The notes beneath the pieces are model-generated. The model did not search any database, was not told the origin of the DNA, and worked only from the letters and a program-made list of their open reading frames with translations. Below, piece by piece: positions 34,501 through 45,291 of a DNA stretch of 64,000 nt. The stretch's first letter is position 1, and the number at the start of each line of letters is the position of its first letter. Made by a program: the position numbers and the translations under genes. The DNA comes from Theileria orientalis strain Shintoku (lineage: Eukaryota > Apicomplexa > Aconoidasida > Piroplasmida > Theileriidae), in contig NC_025261.1 of assembly GCF_000740895.1 (NCBI RefSeq), forward strand, positions 620,001-684,000, given 5' to 3'.

Positions 34501-35286
34501 GTCAAGCTGTCGGGAGACGAGGTGTGGAAGTACGACCAGGTCTTACATTCAGGAAAGTACCCGAAGCGCTTCGTGTACAAGAGGCACAAGATGATGGTGG
34601 CCCTGGTCTTCGAAGAGTTCTACGTCCTCATAGAAAAGGGCAAGGGCTCTGAGCTCTGGGTCCCCAAGGAGTCAACACCCCTTGACCTCTCTCAGGCCAC
34701 TCCCACACATAAGTATATCTACGAAGTGCACGAATTGTTTTCAATTTATGTCCCGACGGAAGAGTTTGTGTTCGCTCAAGTCAAAATGAATGATGATGTA
34801 ATTTACGAGCCAATTAACCCATGCGACCTAGCAGCAAAGGTGTTGGTTTACAAAACATCGTCCAATATTGACGTCGTCGACCTGTACTTGCCGGGCGGAA
34901 TCATAAAGCGCTACGGTAGAAGCCAGGACGGCACGTGGTACGAGAAGCTGACTACCCTGTCCCTAGACCTTAAAATGGAAGGGAGCGGATCCTACTTCAA
35001 GTGCACGGGCAGGAACACAGGATCGTACGTTACGAAAAAAAGCTTCGGATTTAACAAAATCGTATTCGGCTCATGGGACATCTGGGAGGCTGACAACGAG
35101 AGGGACTACGCCTTTAAGGTCGACGTTAACGAGTTGGAAGACAGCTTTTTGGTAAAAGTGTATCTGAAGGCCGGTGTGATGAAGGAGTTCAATGTGCAAA
35201 AGATTAATCGCCAAAAATTATTGGACGTTCCCACGCCCTCTCATTCCGGGTCAGATGCTTCGTCGCACCACGTCAGTCTACTTTAA
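31585..35286 (+). CDS. Large secreted protein with about ten tandem FAINT domains
   Basis: One exon of 1233 aa from the ATG at 31585 (an in-frame TTG precedes it). A signal peptide (LIWVIVYLVSNGPQNLITC) is followed by FAINT unit 1 (about 70-160), unit 2 (about 225-325), a Ser/Asn/Cys-containing linker, unit 3 (about 410-505), then a run of five alike units (about 510-605, 625-715, 725-820, 825-920, 930-1025) sharing LY/MYKRDP-type openings, a VKCxxVK strand and VWKH or LWKY, and two more diverged units to about 1205. The tandem run is clearly richer in GC and in AAG/GAG/CTG codons than the first third, which suggests recent unit duplication. No TM helix, so the product should be secreted. Its role is unknown; binding or scaffolding at the host interface is a guess. 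Confidence 0.85.
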   Translation: MQTHNTLIWVIVYLVSNGPQNLITCRTVPAGVEAYVRDPVEPSRECEPKQPDSSSHEKLVSDSCSYISQGPKKPIILDINFHFSTDLYDLYNIGDYYSYISKNGNLFGKIREDGKVLWDPGPSEYATKVNVSGGDKVSILLENGTKKVFKRADKHWLEAGEDEFEDDKQNFGDNARCICVDSEGSKALKPKQGHYRKSIPLNGNDASVVAENGGNERPANTNQDLTDPFNLEIFSAGSSGSNDPSKNHFVRVEPREAYYIFKQGVNCDRVKVNGDLIWEHNVLDTQGTYPKSVIYYKESQLSIIFKDDIMLFGKLGCKWTPKNRLKNRATCEDGSGLSCHQPGVEGLTKSADLCAHSISSLSETCCQGTLNYNNNNIARRNANNNSLGLSTPHLSRRASTSTLGSDASLVKLSPIELDVKNTDSTDTFTCIKKDGFAKYTAKEGYGFSSVKKTGGTFSRTVEEVWNSPDPKHCATTVVRDGAGGSNMSNVTLFFDANYKHFKKSDTSYFLDSDIRLFEVDPTDTTKTKQLPSSQYTRSYEEDVFKFEFKNEVKCSEVKYMHRRLEGDQSSKVVVSLEQVWNHDSTKHGDQYPKVLKYYWPDKLLINFEHISIIHTKSSQGKWDDGFMFEVRMYAKDSKGVMKELDASAYGITSKDDEQTFTFKRDVNCEMVKIKGVEVWKHSSDKQGDKYPNSLTFMMSASILYVDFDTFFVMSKRKADNTWKSNEFMIKFYRADPKDENEVVELTPSSFTIEEDPQGFDIKMNEGVKCTLIKSDTKILWKHGHATDTENHPSVVRYCQKNVLVHLADSIFLCEKDDSNNWKKFDFPFKMYKRDPNVYSNFLELTGSDYNLVHQGDNYKFSIKKTANVALVKMDGQELWKYDAYIGQCPRPTALIYAKNKKKFSLDYENFFTIYKKESDGSWDKGQIIDMKLYTQDPNDPEKFLTITDNHYKLNDQIEEFVFELKDNVKCALVKLSGDEVWKYDQVLHSGKYPKRFVYKRHKMMVALVFEEFYVLIEKGKGSELWVPKESTPLDLSQATPTHKYIYEVHELFSIYVPTEEFVFAQVKMNDDVIYEPINPCDLAAKVLVYKTSSNIDVVDLYLPGGIIKRYGRSQDGTWYEKLTTLSLDLKMEGSGSYFKCTGRNTGSYVTKKSFGFNKIVFGSWDIWEADNERDYAFKVDVNELEDSFLVKVYLKAGVMKEFNVQKINRQKLLDVPTPSHSGSDASSHHVSLL

Positions 35287-35886
35287 GATTCATCAAAAGA
35301 CACGCTTTCACAACTCGGTCACGCCAACGCCACCTCAGCACATAAGCAAATGGCTGACTTACTTTTCACACCAACATGAGCAGTTCATCGCCACAACACT
35401 TATTGGATGCAGTACCCTCTTCACAGACCTAATTGGTCAACCGATGAAACACGTTTGTTGAAGCACCTGGCGGTCTTATAACTAAACGATTTAGTTTTAC
35501 GCGCTGCCATTTGTCAATCTCAGAAATCTGGAGATCCTTACAATGCAGTTATCATTAAAGAATTGTTCCTGTAACACATTCTTTAAATGAATAAATGTAC
35601 TTTTACGAATTCAATTAGAACATACATTATAGACAATATTTAGTTTACACATCATATGAAGTAAATATTGAGTACAGAATCGAGTGAAAATGGAATCTCA
35701 GTGCGACACGGACAATGTATAACCATTTATACTATTATAAAGAGATTACATTTAAACTGTAGTGTAAACGGTGTATATACCGACCTTTGAATTATTCATG
35801 AGTGCAAAATATTATAAATACAACGTGTGCTGATTTTCATTGGTCTGGCTCCGGTTCCTCGTACACCTCCTACACATAAATACAAT
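35287..35886. other. Intergenic spacer
   Basis: Convergent 3' regions of the large FAINT gene and the pICln gene. No gene, repeat or RNA is seen. Confidence 0.5.
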
Positions 35887-36421
35887 TTAGGGGAAGCGTA
35901 CGCAGTTGGGGTCATCTTCAAGTGGTGGGTCCACCAGAGTACTGAATTTTGAAATCTGGTCAAAAAGAAGGTCCAACACCGTCGAGTCTGTTGGAGATAG
36001 CAGTACTGAGTGGTTGTCCTCCTCCTCGCTGGTCAAATTAAGTTGAATGAGCACACAGGGCCTGCTAAATAAAACTAAAGCAATTAATAAGCTCCAAAAA
36101 ATACTCAAATCTCTCGAGAGTGCGTGGAACATCATCGATTTATATGGAAACGAGTACGAGGTGCTGGAAGGCTGATTGTTTAACCAAAGTAGTCTAACAT
36201 TTGTCAAATACAATTTGCCATCACCTAAAAACAGTTTAATTGAACGATGCTGTTGTTTGATGCATTCTTGTATAAATAAGAATACCATTGTTGGCTTCAT
36301 TAAAAACTAGCGTGACATTTTCGAACTGGGTCAATAATTCTTCATTTTCGCCTGAGTTTAACAACTTAGAAACATCAGAACTTGTTTCTATTTGGAAATC
36401 TGGTGTGTTTATTAACTGCAT
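35887..36421 (-). CDS. pICln-like methylosome/chloride-channel regulator protein
   Basis: Exon 36421-36286 joins exon 36224-36105 (61-base intron, GTATTC to TTTTAG), restoring NNGDGKLYLTNVRLLWL, the PH-like core of pICln (family pattern G-x-G-x-LY-x-x-x-x-RL-x-W). Next come SFPYKSMMFHALSRD and RPCVLIQLNL, then the acidic loop TSEEEDNHSV, then LSPTDSTVLDLLFDQISKFS. Between SRD and RPC a 30-base segment (36104-36075, GTATTT to TTTAG) can be spliced out in frame; removal shortens an otherwise odd hydrophobic stretch and gives 147 aa, retention gives 157 aa. pICln delivers Sm proteins to the PRMT5 complex for snRNP assembly. The family call is good; the second intron is uncertain. Confidence 0.8.
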
Positions 36422-36551
36422 TGTTAATTCTAGCTAATATATTGTAAACACCTTCCCCATTCCACTTCCAGTTAAAACACACTTTATTTATACACATTCG
36501 CACACAATAAACAGTTTAGTGTTTTAATTCGTTGTTTTTTAAAATGTAGTC

Positions 36552-37497
36552 ATGATTAATATATATAAATTCCTGGGACTGTCCATTCGGGGAGATTATT
36601 TATCATATTCACTTGTTTTTAACAATAGATTGGTTAATCTGGGTTCAATCTCCATAAAATCGGATAACTCTGATTATTTTACCAAATTGAACACTGTTTT
36701 ATCACTAATTAAGTCTGAAATTGCTAAAGAGCATTCAACTTCTAAGGATTCCACCACTGAGGAATCCTGGAGTGTTGGAATCCACCATGATTCCATTGTG
36801 AACAGACGCAACACCGATTCGAATAAGCTGTACAAGCTGTGTAAAATAAAAACAATCGTAGAATGTTCATCTATTTTAAACTTCAGGTAATTAACATTTT
36901 TCATTTTACTTTTCAGCACATCACCCTTGACCATCTCAGATTCTGAAATGTGTAAAGCCATCGGTATGTCATTTTATTACTTTTGTACCATAAATTTTGG
37001 CTGTGATATTGCAAATTTATAAAATTCACTATCTACCTAGTTTATTTACTTTCTCCTCCCAACACTAATGACTAATGTTTAGCAAAAGTGTCTGGCTCCA
37101 GAATTTTAAACACCGACGACGTGATTAAATTCGCGACTGGGAAGCTGTCTAATTATTTAAACTGCAATTCTAGCCTTCATTTTAACTCAATTGCCACCTC
37201 TTGGGCCACTGCACTTACTTTACAGGTACTTTACATCCACTCACACCTTTATATTCAACTACCACCACAACATTTTGACTTTAGAGGAGAGTTACCAGGG
37301 AGACTCTTGTTCTCGACGATAAGGATGCTCTAAAGATACAGGATAGACTGATGAGTGATAAAATAATCAACGAGTTGGTGTCCGCTTTAAACAGCACCGA
37401 TAGCTCCAACGGTAGCACCAACACTTCCACAGCTAACGACAGTAGCAGCAACCGTGTTTTCGCCAGCCACGACGGTATTAATTCCCACGCTAGTTAG
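36552..37497 (+). CDS. Unknown protein, four-exon model with uncertain 3' end
   Basis: Exons 36552-36886, 36917-36963, 37083-37225 and 37285-37497 give 245 aa with consistent phases. The N-terminus opens with YKFLGLSIRGDYLSYSLVF followed by strands NRLVNLGSISI, a layout that vaguely resembles the RNase H-like fold of RuvC/YqgF nucleases, but the catalytic acids are not evident. The middle (VSGSRILNTDDVIKFATGKL) is well-formed and the fourth exon turns into a Ser/Thr/Asn-rich tail. Downstream (37508-37627) two further overlapping open frames look protein-like, so the Ser-rich end may be spliced to another exon instead of stopping at 37497. It starts 130 bases from the divergent pICln gene. Function not recognised. 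Confidence 0.55.
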
Positions 37498-37838
37498 CTA
37501 TGATTCAAGCCTTTAGTTATCATGATCCAGCTACGACTGCGATATTACCATCTGTTCAGAATTGAAGAACGTATTGAAACGGCGAATTCACAGGCTTGTG
37601 GAGGATTACATTGATCATCACTATTAGTATATCTAACTTATCTCCATTTTTATCCATACATATATATGCATTTGATGTGTGTACGTATCCACATAATGTG
37701 TATGCGTACATAATTATCCATAACATTTGTATATGTACATTTGTATCTGTATACATGTCACTTACGTAAACAATTACATAAACAATTACATAAACAATTA
37801 CGTAAAGGCCACGTGTTTGTGCAATCGCGTGTAGGAGA
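37498..37838. other. Convergent 3' region
   Basis: Lies between the unknown gene at 36552 and UTP4. A possible further exon of the former lies within 37508-37627; the rest is AT-rich, with a triple repeat acaattacataaacaattac near 37770-37805. Confidence 0.45.
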
Positions 37839-40800
37839 TTACTGGCCGTACTTCTTGCTCCTCACAAACTCGTCCCTGACCGCCCTCTTGAATGCGATGA
37901 TGCTTATGTCCACCGCCTCCCCGTCCTCGCCCGTGCCGCCTGTAACCAGCACGTCCGAGTGCACGATGAACTTGTTTTTCGCCAGGTTTACGTAGTTTAT
38001 CTTAGTGGTCCCTGGATCTACGAGCTCAATGTCCGTGCTCCTGTCCGTGCTCGTCTTCGCGTTGGCGTCCTGACTGGTGCCCGTGGCACCGGTGGTAGTG
38101 ACGCTCATTGCTGCAACCACGTCAGTCCCCGGGTACACGTAGTGTTCTATTGAGGGCACGTTGTACAGCCTCCTGGGGCCTAGGATCAGCTTACTGGGCT
38201 TCAGGCCGCCGCTGCCATGGCCTACTCCACTGCCACCATCGACTCTACCGGTGCCATTGGTACCAGTGGAATCGCCAATGGCAGCGGTTGGGCCCATGGC
38301 AGTCGTGGCACTAAGCCCATTGCCGGCCATGGCTGCTATGCTTGCCATGCCTTCGTTGAGGATACCGCTGATGGTGGCGACGCTCTTGGCCGTGCTACTG
38401 CTTTTTTCACTGCCTTTACTCGGCGAGATCGTCGCAGCCTCGCTTTCCAGGTTTCTGTTAAGCTTAAAGTAGAATATGTTGTGCGTCGTCTGCACGATCA
38501 CCCAGCTCAGTACCCAGTGCGACTCTACTATCACTGAGTTCACGTTTGTCACCTTGGTCGGTATCTTCTGTATCAGCTCTCCTCCGTACTCCACCATCAC
38601 CTTCCTTTCCAGGTCGTAGATGTAGTACTTGAAGCTCGACGAGAACGCCAGCAGATACCCTCCGTTTACTGCGACACTTACGATTCTCGAGGCCACAATT
38701 TGCGGAAGCTTAACGTAGGTCCTGTTTCTAAAGTCCACGCAGTACGCGTTGTTGTTAAAGCAGTACAGTATGCCCCAATTGCGTCCAATGCCACCTGAGG
38801 TTTCAGCACTGCCTGTGGTTTCACTGCTGCTTCCCAGCACCTCCATTTTAACGACTCCCTCGTTCATGTCCAGGTACTCCAGCGTCTCCATCGTTCCTTC
38901 TCTGATGCTGTACTTTGCTATGCAGTAGTTCCTCGTCGCGTCCTTGTCGTGGTAGTGCACCAGAAGCTCACTGTCCGAGAGGAAGCACATCGTTATGATT
39001 TGCACGTGGTTGTAGCTGAACTTGATTTGCGATATCTTCAGGTTGTCCAGCAGCAGTATTCTCACTCCCGACTCGTTCAGCACTGCCAGCACGTCTCCCG
39101 TCGGCGATATGTGACTTTCCACGATCCTTCCTCCCTCCCTGTTCAACTTAATCAGGCACAGCTTACAAATGTCCCTGCCTACACTCGTGCTACCTTCTAC
39201 TACACGATTAGTGACCTCTTGTAGCACACGATTAGTGCTTCTGGTGCTCGTACTGCTGGTACTAATGACACTACTGGTACTAATGCCACTGCCACTCATA
39301 TTTATAACACCTTCTCCCTTTGATGGCGTGTCCTGCCCATTTGTGCTTGCCGTGGTGTCATTCGGCGTCGGTTCCGCTGTGCTCGATAGTGACCACACGT
39401 TTACGTCGTGTGCGTGCTGCGATATCAGTTTGCTCTTATCCGAATTCATTTGTACGCGTGAGTTAAATGAATTTAGTGCCGGGTATATCAGCTTACATGT
39501 CTTATTGTTTAGAAACTTGTGCGTCTTCGTGTAGTAAATGCACCCGAAGTCACCTCCGCACACCAGGAATCCTACGTCGTCTCCAAAATTAGTGCCAACT
39601 CCGCAGCCCCCTCCAAACGAATTAATTCTTGCGTCCGTCGAGTAGATTGACAAGCAGTGTATTGATCCCTTTAATGGATACTTAAACCCGTTTATAAACC
39701 ACTTTCCCTCCTTACTGCCTCCCGTGTTGCCACTGATGCCACTACTTCCGTACACGTAGCCCATGCTTTTACTCTCCTCTTGACCACTGCCCTCTGCAGT
39801 CTCACTCCTTGTGCCAGCTCCATATCCACCTGCTTCCCTTGCGGTGCCTCTGTTGTACGAATACAGCACCACCTTGCCCTGCAGACTTGCCGATATGAAG
39901 AGGTTACTGTTGATCAGCACCAGTGCTATAACGTCGTTTCTGACGTCCGAAAACGTCTGCAGCATCGTCAACGTGCTCAGGTCCCACACTGTCACGTTCC
40001 CCAGGCTGTCTCCTGTGATCAGTACCTTCTTGTCATCAACGTACACTAGACTCCATATATTGCAGTTTCCGCCGCCGCCACTCGTGGCTACTGCTGTGCT
40101 GCTTACTCCTTCTGCTGCGCTACTGCTACCTTCTTGTGGTCGCTTCCCTGTCCCGGTCTTTGCGTTACTCACTTTTATCGTCTTGTAATTCCTCGATCCG
40201 TATGTGCACACTATTATTTCCGAGTTTGCTGTGCCGCAGAAGAAATTTTCCTTTGAACAGCATATGCTCAGTATGCTGCAGCTGTGCTTCACCAGCACCT
40301 TGTTGAACACCAACTCGTCAGCTTCGCTTCCAACGTGGTTGCTATCGCTTTCCGGCGCCCATATTGTGAACGAGCGAACTGCTCCGTCGTCACATGTTAT
40401 CATCAGGTCTGAGTACGGCGATACTACTCCGCTAAAGATCGCTCCTCCGAACGACGTTATCAGTCTCTACACGATTTATTTTTATTTGCTATCTATAGTG
40501 CGCTATAAATCTTTCAATTTCCCGAATATCGGATATCACACTCTTATCTACCTTATTTACACAGATGTATACTACCTAGTTAACTAGCAATACCTTCTGT
40601 TTAAACACTTTTAAATCCCATTCCGCTATTATTCCGTGTAGTCCTATTGAAAACAATCTATAATCAACTAGTTTTGAGCACTCCAGGTGATTAAAAGGCA
40701 CCCAAATTGTTGATCTGAATGACGCATCTACATCCGGGTCGGTTAAAGTCTAAAAATATTCATTATTAAAAAATAATTTTTTATCACACAACTAATGGTT

Positions 40801-41030
40801 AAACCACAGTTATGGTCACTAATTTATACATAAACATACTATATTTAATATCTATTGTTTATTTATATTTAGTATCATACTTTTAAGTGAAATTTGCTTT
40901 TAATCTCATAGATTGAGATATTATTGGAATATGAGACTGCTAAGTAGTTACCACATGTTGAAAATGACAGAGATTCTATGCAAATATTTTCAGAATCCAA
41001 AATATTTAGATAGAACAACTTATGGGTCAT
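37839..41030 (-). CDS. UTP4: U3 snoRNP protein UTP4 (cirhin), WD40 repeats
   Basis: Three exons, 41030-40881, 40749-40594 and 40466-37839, give 977 aa; all joins are phase 0. The two short 5' exons carry the first WD units: YLNILDSENICIESLSFSTC and RLFSIGLHGIIAEWDL, the latter a hallmark of UTP4. The third begins FGGAIFSGVVSPYSDLM followed by further WD40 units (SILSICCSKENFFCGTANSE, NIWSLVYVDDKKVLITGDSL and others) and ends FVRSKKYGQ, like the FxRKKYG end of cirhin. UTP4 is part of the t-UTP subcomplex that starts small-subunit processome assembly in the nucleolus. Long Gly/Ser/Thr-rich loops, for example around 39200-39320 and 38200-38410, make it longer than the usual 680-780 aa. It is divergent to ATG8. 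Confidence 0.9.
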
Positions 41031-41413
41031 GATGTTTATATTTTAAATCTATTTTAGGTTCTTTATAATTAAAATACATCTTCACATCAAAACAACTGAG
41101 TAGAATAGTATACATATTAAAATAATTTACAAAAAATACGAAATAATACTAAATGTTCGTCCCAACATATTATGAAACATATCAAACACATGGGCCCACA
41201 AATACACACAGTGTTGAATTTAATTATATTATTTCCTAATCAATTGACATATTTGTTTCATCGATGTTTATTTTTTGTGTTACATTGGTTTTATATTCTG
41301 CACTATATTAATTACACAATGCTTATCATTTTATTGTATATTTGACTAATTCTATCTTGATTAATTTTTTTTGTTTTATATTTATTGTTAAATGATAATT
41401 TCAACTGTTTATA
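41031..41413. promoter_or_regulatory. Divergent promoter region UTP4/ATG8
   Basis: 383 AT-rich bases between two head-to-head starts. Both promoters must be here; no named motif is visible. Confidence 0.45.
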
Positions 41414-41924
41414 ATGGCCAATAATTTGGACGAGGAGTTGGACGACATCATAGGTAAACAATCTCTCAATTCTATTATCAATTTAATCAATCTAAATGAT
41501 ATTTAATAATATATTTTCAGCAGAAAGGAGAAATGAAGTCTCTAAATTGAGATCTAAATTTAAAAATAGGATTCCAATCGTTTGTGTGCCATCACATAAT
41601 TCTACATTTAAATTAGAGAGATCGAAGTAAATTATAGTTAATATATTTACTTGTATTTTTTATCCATTTCTTAATTTTTACTTTTTCAGATTTTTGGTGC
41701 CCATGAACATGATGTATGGCGAATTTAAATACATATTCCAAAAACACTTAACTTGTCAATATATGGACGACCCAAAATTTTACGGGAAGAACGCAACAAT
41801 CTATCTTTATGTAAATAATAAAATACCCAAAATATCCACCGTCTTGGGTGACTTATTTAGAAAGCACAAATCGGAAGATGGAATTATGTACATGGTGTAT
41901 TCCAGCGAAAATACTTTAGGATGA
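41414..41924 (+). CDS. ATG8: Autophagy-related ubiquitin-like protein ATG8
   Basis: Three exons, 41414-41453, 41521-41626 and 41690-41924, give 126 aa. Landmarks are ERRNEVSKLRSKFKNRIPIV, KFLVPMNMMYGEF, ATIYLYVNNKIPK and the C-terminal MYMVYSSENTLG. The chain ends exactly at the conserved glycine, so no ATG4 trimming is needed before lipid attachment, as in other apicomplexans. In this phylum ATG8 is attached to the outer apicoplast membrane and is required for plastid inheritance. The sequence is divergent in the loop between the first helix and strand (VPSHNSTFKLERS) and has a short acidic N-terminal extension (NNLDEELDD). Confidence 0.92.
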
Positions 41925-42202
41925 TACTCTATAGTGTAAAGGTTCCGAGAAAAAGTACTCCATAGTAATCATTGACAATAAACATTGTTAATAATATCAA
42001 TTTTAATGGATCTCTTCACCAATGGCATTTGATCGATAGTAAATAGTAATTTGACATTAATTTTTAATTTTTTAAATACGTTTTATAAATCTCTTAACTT
42101 GAAATTAGTATGTGTTAGTGTTTTATTTAGGAACAATTCAGAAATTCTACACAAATACTTCCACATATTCATCAAACATTCTAATAATTACCAGTTTATA
42201 TT

Positions 42203-44929
42203 ATGTATATTCATGATTTTACATCAATTTATTTATCAATATTTAAAATATATTTTTTTTATTTACTCTATTTTATTCAATGTGTTCAAATTAGAGGTAA
42301 TTGTGGAATTTTATGGAATCTCGATAAAAGTCACATCATTTTAGCAAATAAAGTTAATTTTAATAAGTATTCATTTTTAAATAATAAATCAAATCATACC
42401 CACTGTAAATTATTGAATAACATACCGGAATCTTTCACACATAATAATGGTAGTGTACTAGTTGATGAGCTCGATCAACTTAAAGAATTTGAATTCAACA
42501 AAGTAAATGAGCAGGTGATTAATAAAATAAGTTTACTCTCTAGAGATTTATACGATAAGAATTTAAGTAGATTGGATTTTATTAAGAAATTAACTACCAT
42601 TGGAAGAGAAGTATATTTGGATTCCCCAAATGATTTTTTATTCCAGAAATTGCCAAACAAAGCTAATTTACTGAAAGAGTTTGATACAACCGATTTAGTA
42701 AATTGCAATAGGGACGGTAAGGACCACTTTATCATTAAATCGCCCGGATGTGTAAAGTATAAATTGATACAGGATTGCAGTTTCTTTATTTATTTTTCAA
42801 TTTTTGTTTATGAAAATAAGTTTTTGTATGTTGATGGAACTTCTGAAAGCTTGATTTACAGAGGAATAATATCAATTTTAGTATCAATTATTAACAATTT
42901 GTTTTCTAATACACACAATATCAGTAATATAGAGAGTATTTTAACAAACAAACACCATATTGGTGACATATTATATAGCAATAAGATCGTTAAGAATTTA
43001 TTGGATCTCAACATAGTTAATAAAAGCGTAGTCGATGCAATTATTAAGCACATAGAGAGTGAATTCAGCCAACAAATTAATTTAAACAGAACTATTGATA
43101 GTCTAAGTAACTCTGCAACTGTTGAAAAACTTATTGATGGTACCAATAAAACTGAAATAAATCCTGTAAATTATAATAAACCTGCAAAAATATCGCAAAA
43201 AAAGTTAGTAACACTTATAATTATAGATATTAAAAGCCATTAATAGTCAATTTAATTAATGTGTATGTAGAGTTGCAGTATTGCTGAGTGGTGGAGTCGA
43301 CTCTTCGTTAAGCTTGTGGATATTAAAAAACCGAGGTTACCACGTGGAAGCATTTTATTTACAAGTAAATGATATAGACGATGATACAGGTACCACTTAT
43401 GAGCTGGCTAATATTTTTAGACTTTACTGACAGCTAATAAATTGATAGATAAATTACATATGATTAGATGCAATTTTGAATTCCTCAGGAACTTGCAAGT
43501 CTGATGATTTGAAATTTGCCAGTGAAGTGTGTAAGAAAATTGGAGTAAAACTGAACGTGCTACCATTCTCAAAGTTGTATTACGATGATATTCTGAAAGA
43601 TTTTATAGAAAACTACAAGTATTGAATATACTATTAACTACAAATTAGTTATTGATATGTGAATACAATAGTTTAAAATGGTTGAGATCACCAGTAAGGC
43701 ATTAAGTAACCATTGTTCAGACAAGGAGAGGTACCCAATCCTGACGTTTGGTGTAACAATAGGATTAAATTCGGGCAGTTTCTTGATAGAGCAATAAACT
43801 GGGGATTTGATTACGTGGCTTCAGGCCACTACGCGTCTGCAGTACAGGACAAGTCACTATGCGCCGATAGGCGCATCAGAAGATTGGTGCTTTCCAAAGA
43901 TCCCGTCAAGGATCAAACGTACTTTTTAAGCAGGTTAAATCAGTTTCAACTGTCGAAATTGATATTTCCACTGGAATATTTGACAAAGCAACAGGTGAAC
44001 CGAATACAATTACTAATAGTTATAATTAAAAAATAGCTATTTAGTTGGCTGTTGGATATCCTTTCAGTCAATTATGACTTTGTACGACTTGAGTTATTAG
44101 ATATTATTAGTCCTATAGTCAATAATTGTAAGATAAGGTGTCGTGTGATAACTTTTTACACATTTTAAACTGAGTCAATAAATATTTAAAGGTGCGAGAG
44201 TACGCCAGGATCATTGGGTTGCCATCACACAACAAAGAAGATTCAGTGGGTCTATGTTTCATGGAGGATATGAATATTAGCGAATACCTTCTAAGTAAAC
44301 TTGGTAAAAACACGGGGCCAATCGTAGATTATAAAACTAAACAAATAATAGGGGAGCACCCGGGTGTGTTTAACTATTCAATAGGACAACGAAAGAACCT
44401 GAATAACTACATATACACGAAATGTAATCCGAACACACTGAGGTATGTAATTAAGAAGGATCTGAACAACAATGTGCTTTATGTAACGGAAGACTATGAT
44501 TCCGAGGAGTATACACAACCAGGTGGAGTTAGAAGGAGCTTTAAAATAACGGATATATTTTTTAACACAACAGACTATGCAGAAGTTCTGAATAGGTGCA
44601 AAATAGAAGATGGTATCGATGCACATGGGGACGCCTATAGGTTGAGAGTAAAATTAAGGCATTCGCCCAAGTTCTACGACTCAATAACACACTTGTATAA
44701 TAACTCGAGTAATAGTGGTGTAAATAGCCACGACAGCGGGGTTTTCGGTAACTTGACCACCGATAACACTAGAATCATCAAGGCAATCGACAGTGGAATC
44801 AAGAACAAATACGACTCTGGAGTCGTATGCTTAAGTGAAGCTGATAGTGGAATTTCCACAGGACAGTATTGCGTTTTTTATCTGGATGATTTGTGCCTAG
44901 GGTCGGCAAAAATGATCACCAGCTACTGA
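42203..44929 (+). CDS. mnmA: SufE-MnmA fusion: sulfur acceptor joined to tRNA 2-thiouridylase
   Basis: Five exons, 42203-43203, 43271-43389, 43489-43618, 43721-43994 and 44192-44929, give 753 aa with consistent phases. A hydrophobic leader (IFKIYFFYLLYFIQCV) precedes a SufE-like domain (about 160-270) with the sulfur-accepting Cys region KSPGCVKY and the GTSESLIYRGIISILV helix that matches the DSDAxIVRGL element of SufE. From about 334 it is MnmA: AVLLSGGVDSS (PP-loop), NPDVWCNNRIKFG with the first catalytic Cys, DYVASGHYA, KDPVKDQTYFLSRL, EDSVGLCFMED with the second Cys, and HPGVFNYSIGQRKNL. MnmA thiolates U34 of tRNA; SufE passes persulfide from SufS. The leader indicates the apicoplast. 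A Ser/Asn/Asp-rich insertion sits near the C-terminus. Exon 1 as one piece and its start are the least certain parts. Confidence 0.88.
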
Positions 44930-45291
44930 TTAAAATACAACCATGCACACAAAATTACACATAGACACTAATAATTGTAAATTTTGTATGTATTTTCATA
45001 ATAAAACAAACAATCATGACCATTTAATTAGTGTTGATCCACATGTGTAAATACATTCTCTTTATTTAAATGACTAACACATTGTACGATTTTATTGTAT
45101 ATAATATGAACGGATTAAGATAAACAAATTCATATTATGCAAAATAACATATATGTGCACTTGAATGAATGATTTATGAAGATTAATTGAAATAATGGAA
45201 CATGGTTAGTCTAGTAGCAGCTATCAAATAATATAATAAAATTCATGCTGCAATTATAATTTAATAAAAATAAATATAGTGTTTATTAAAA
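44930..45291. other. Intergenic spacer
   Basis: AT-rich, tail to head between the SufE-MnmA gene and the type II membrane protein gene. The promoter of the latter is expected here; nothing specific is seen. Confidence 0.45.

Noticed and set aside
36075..36104. Retention of the 30-base pICln segment as coding
   Set aside because: Not excluded, but the spliced form fits the family spacing better and other 30-base introns occur in this window.
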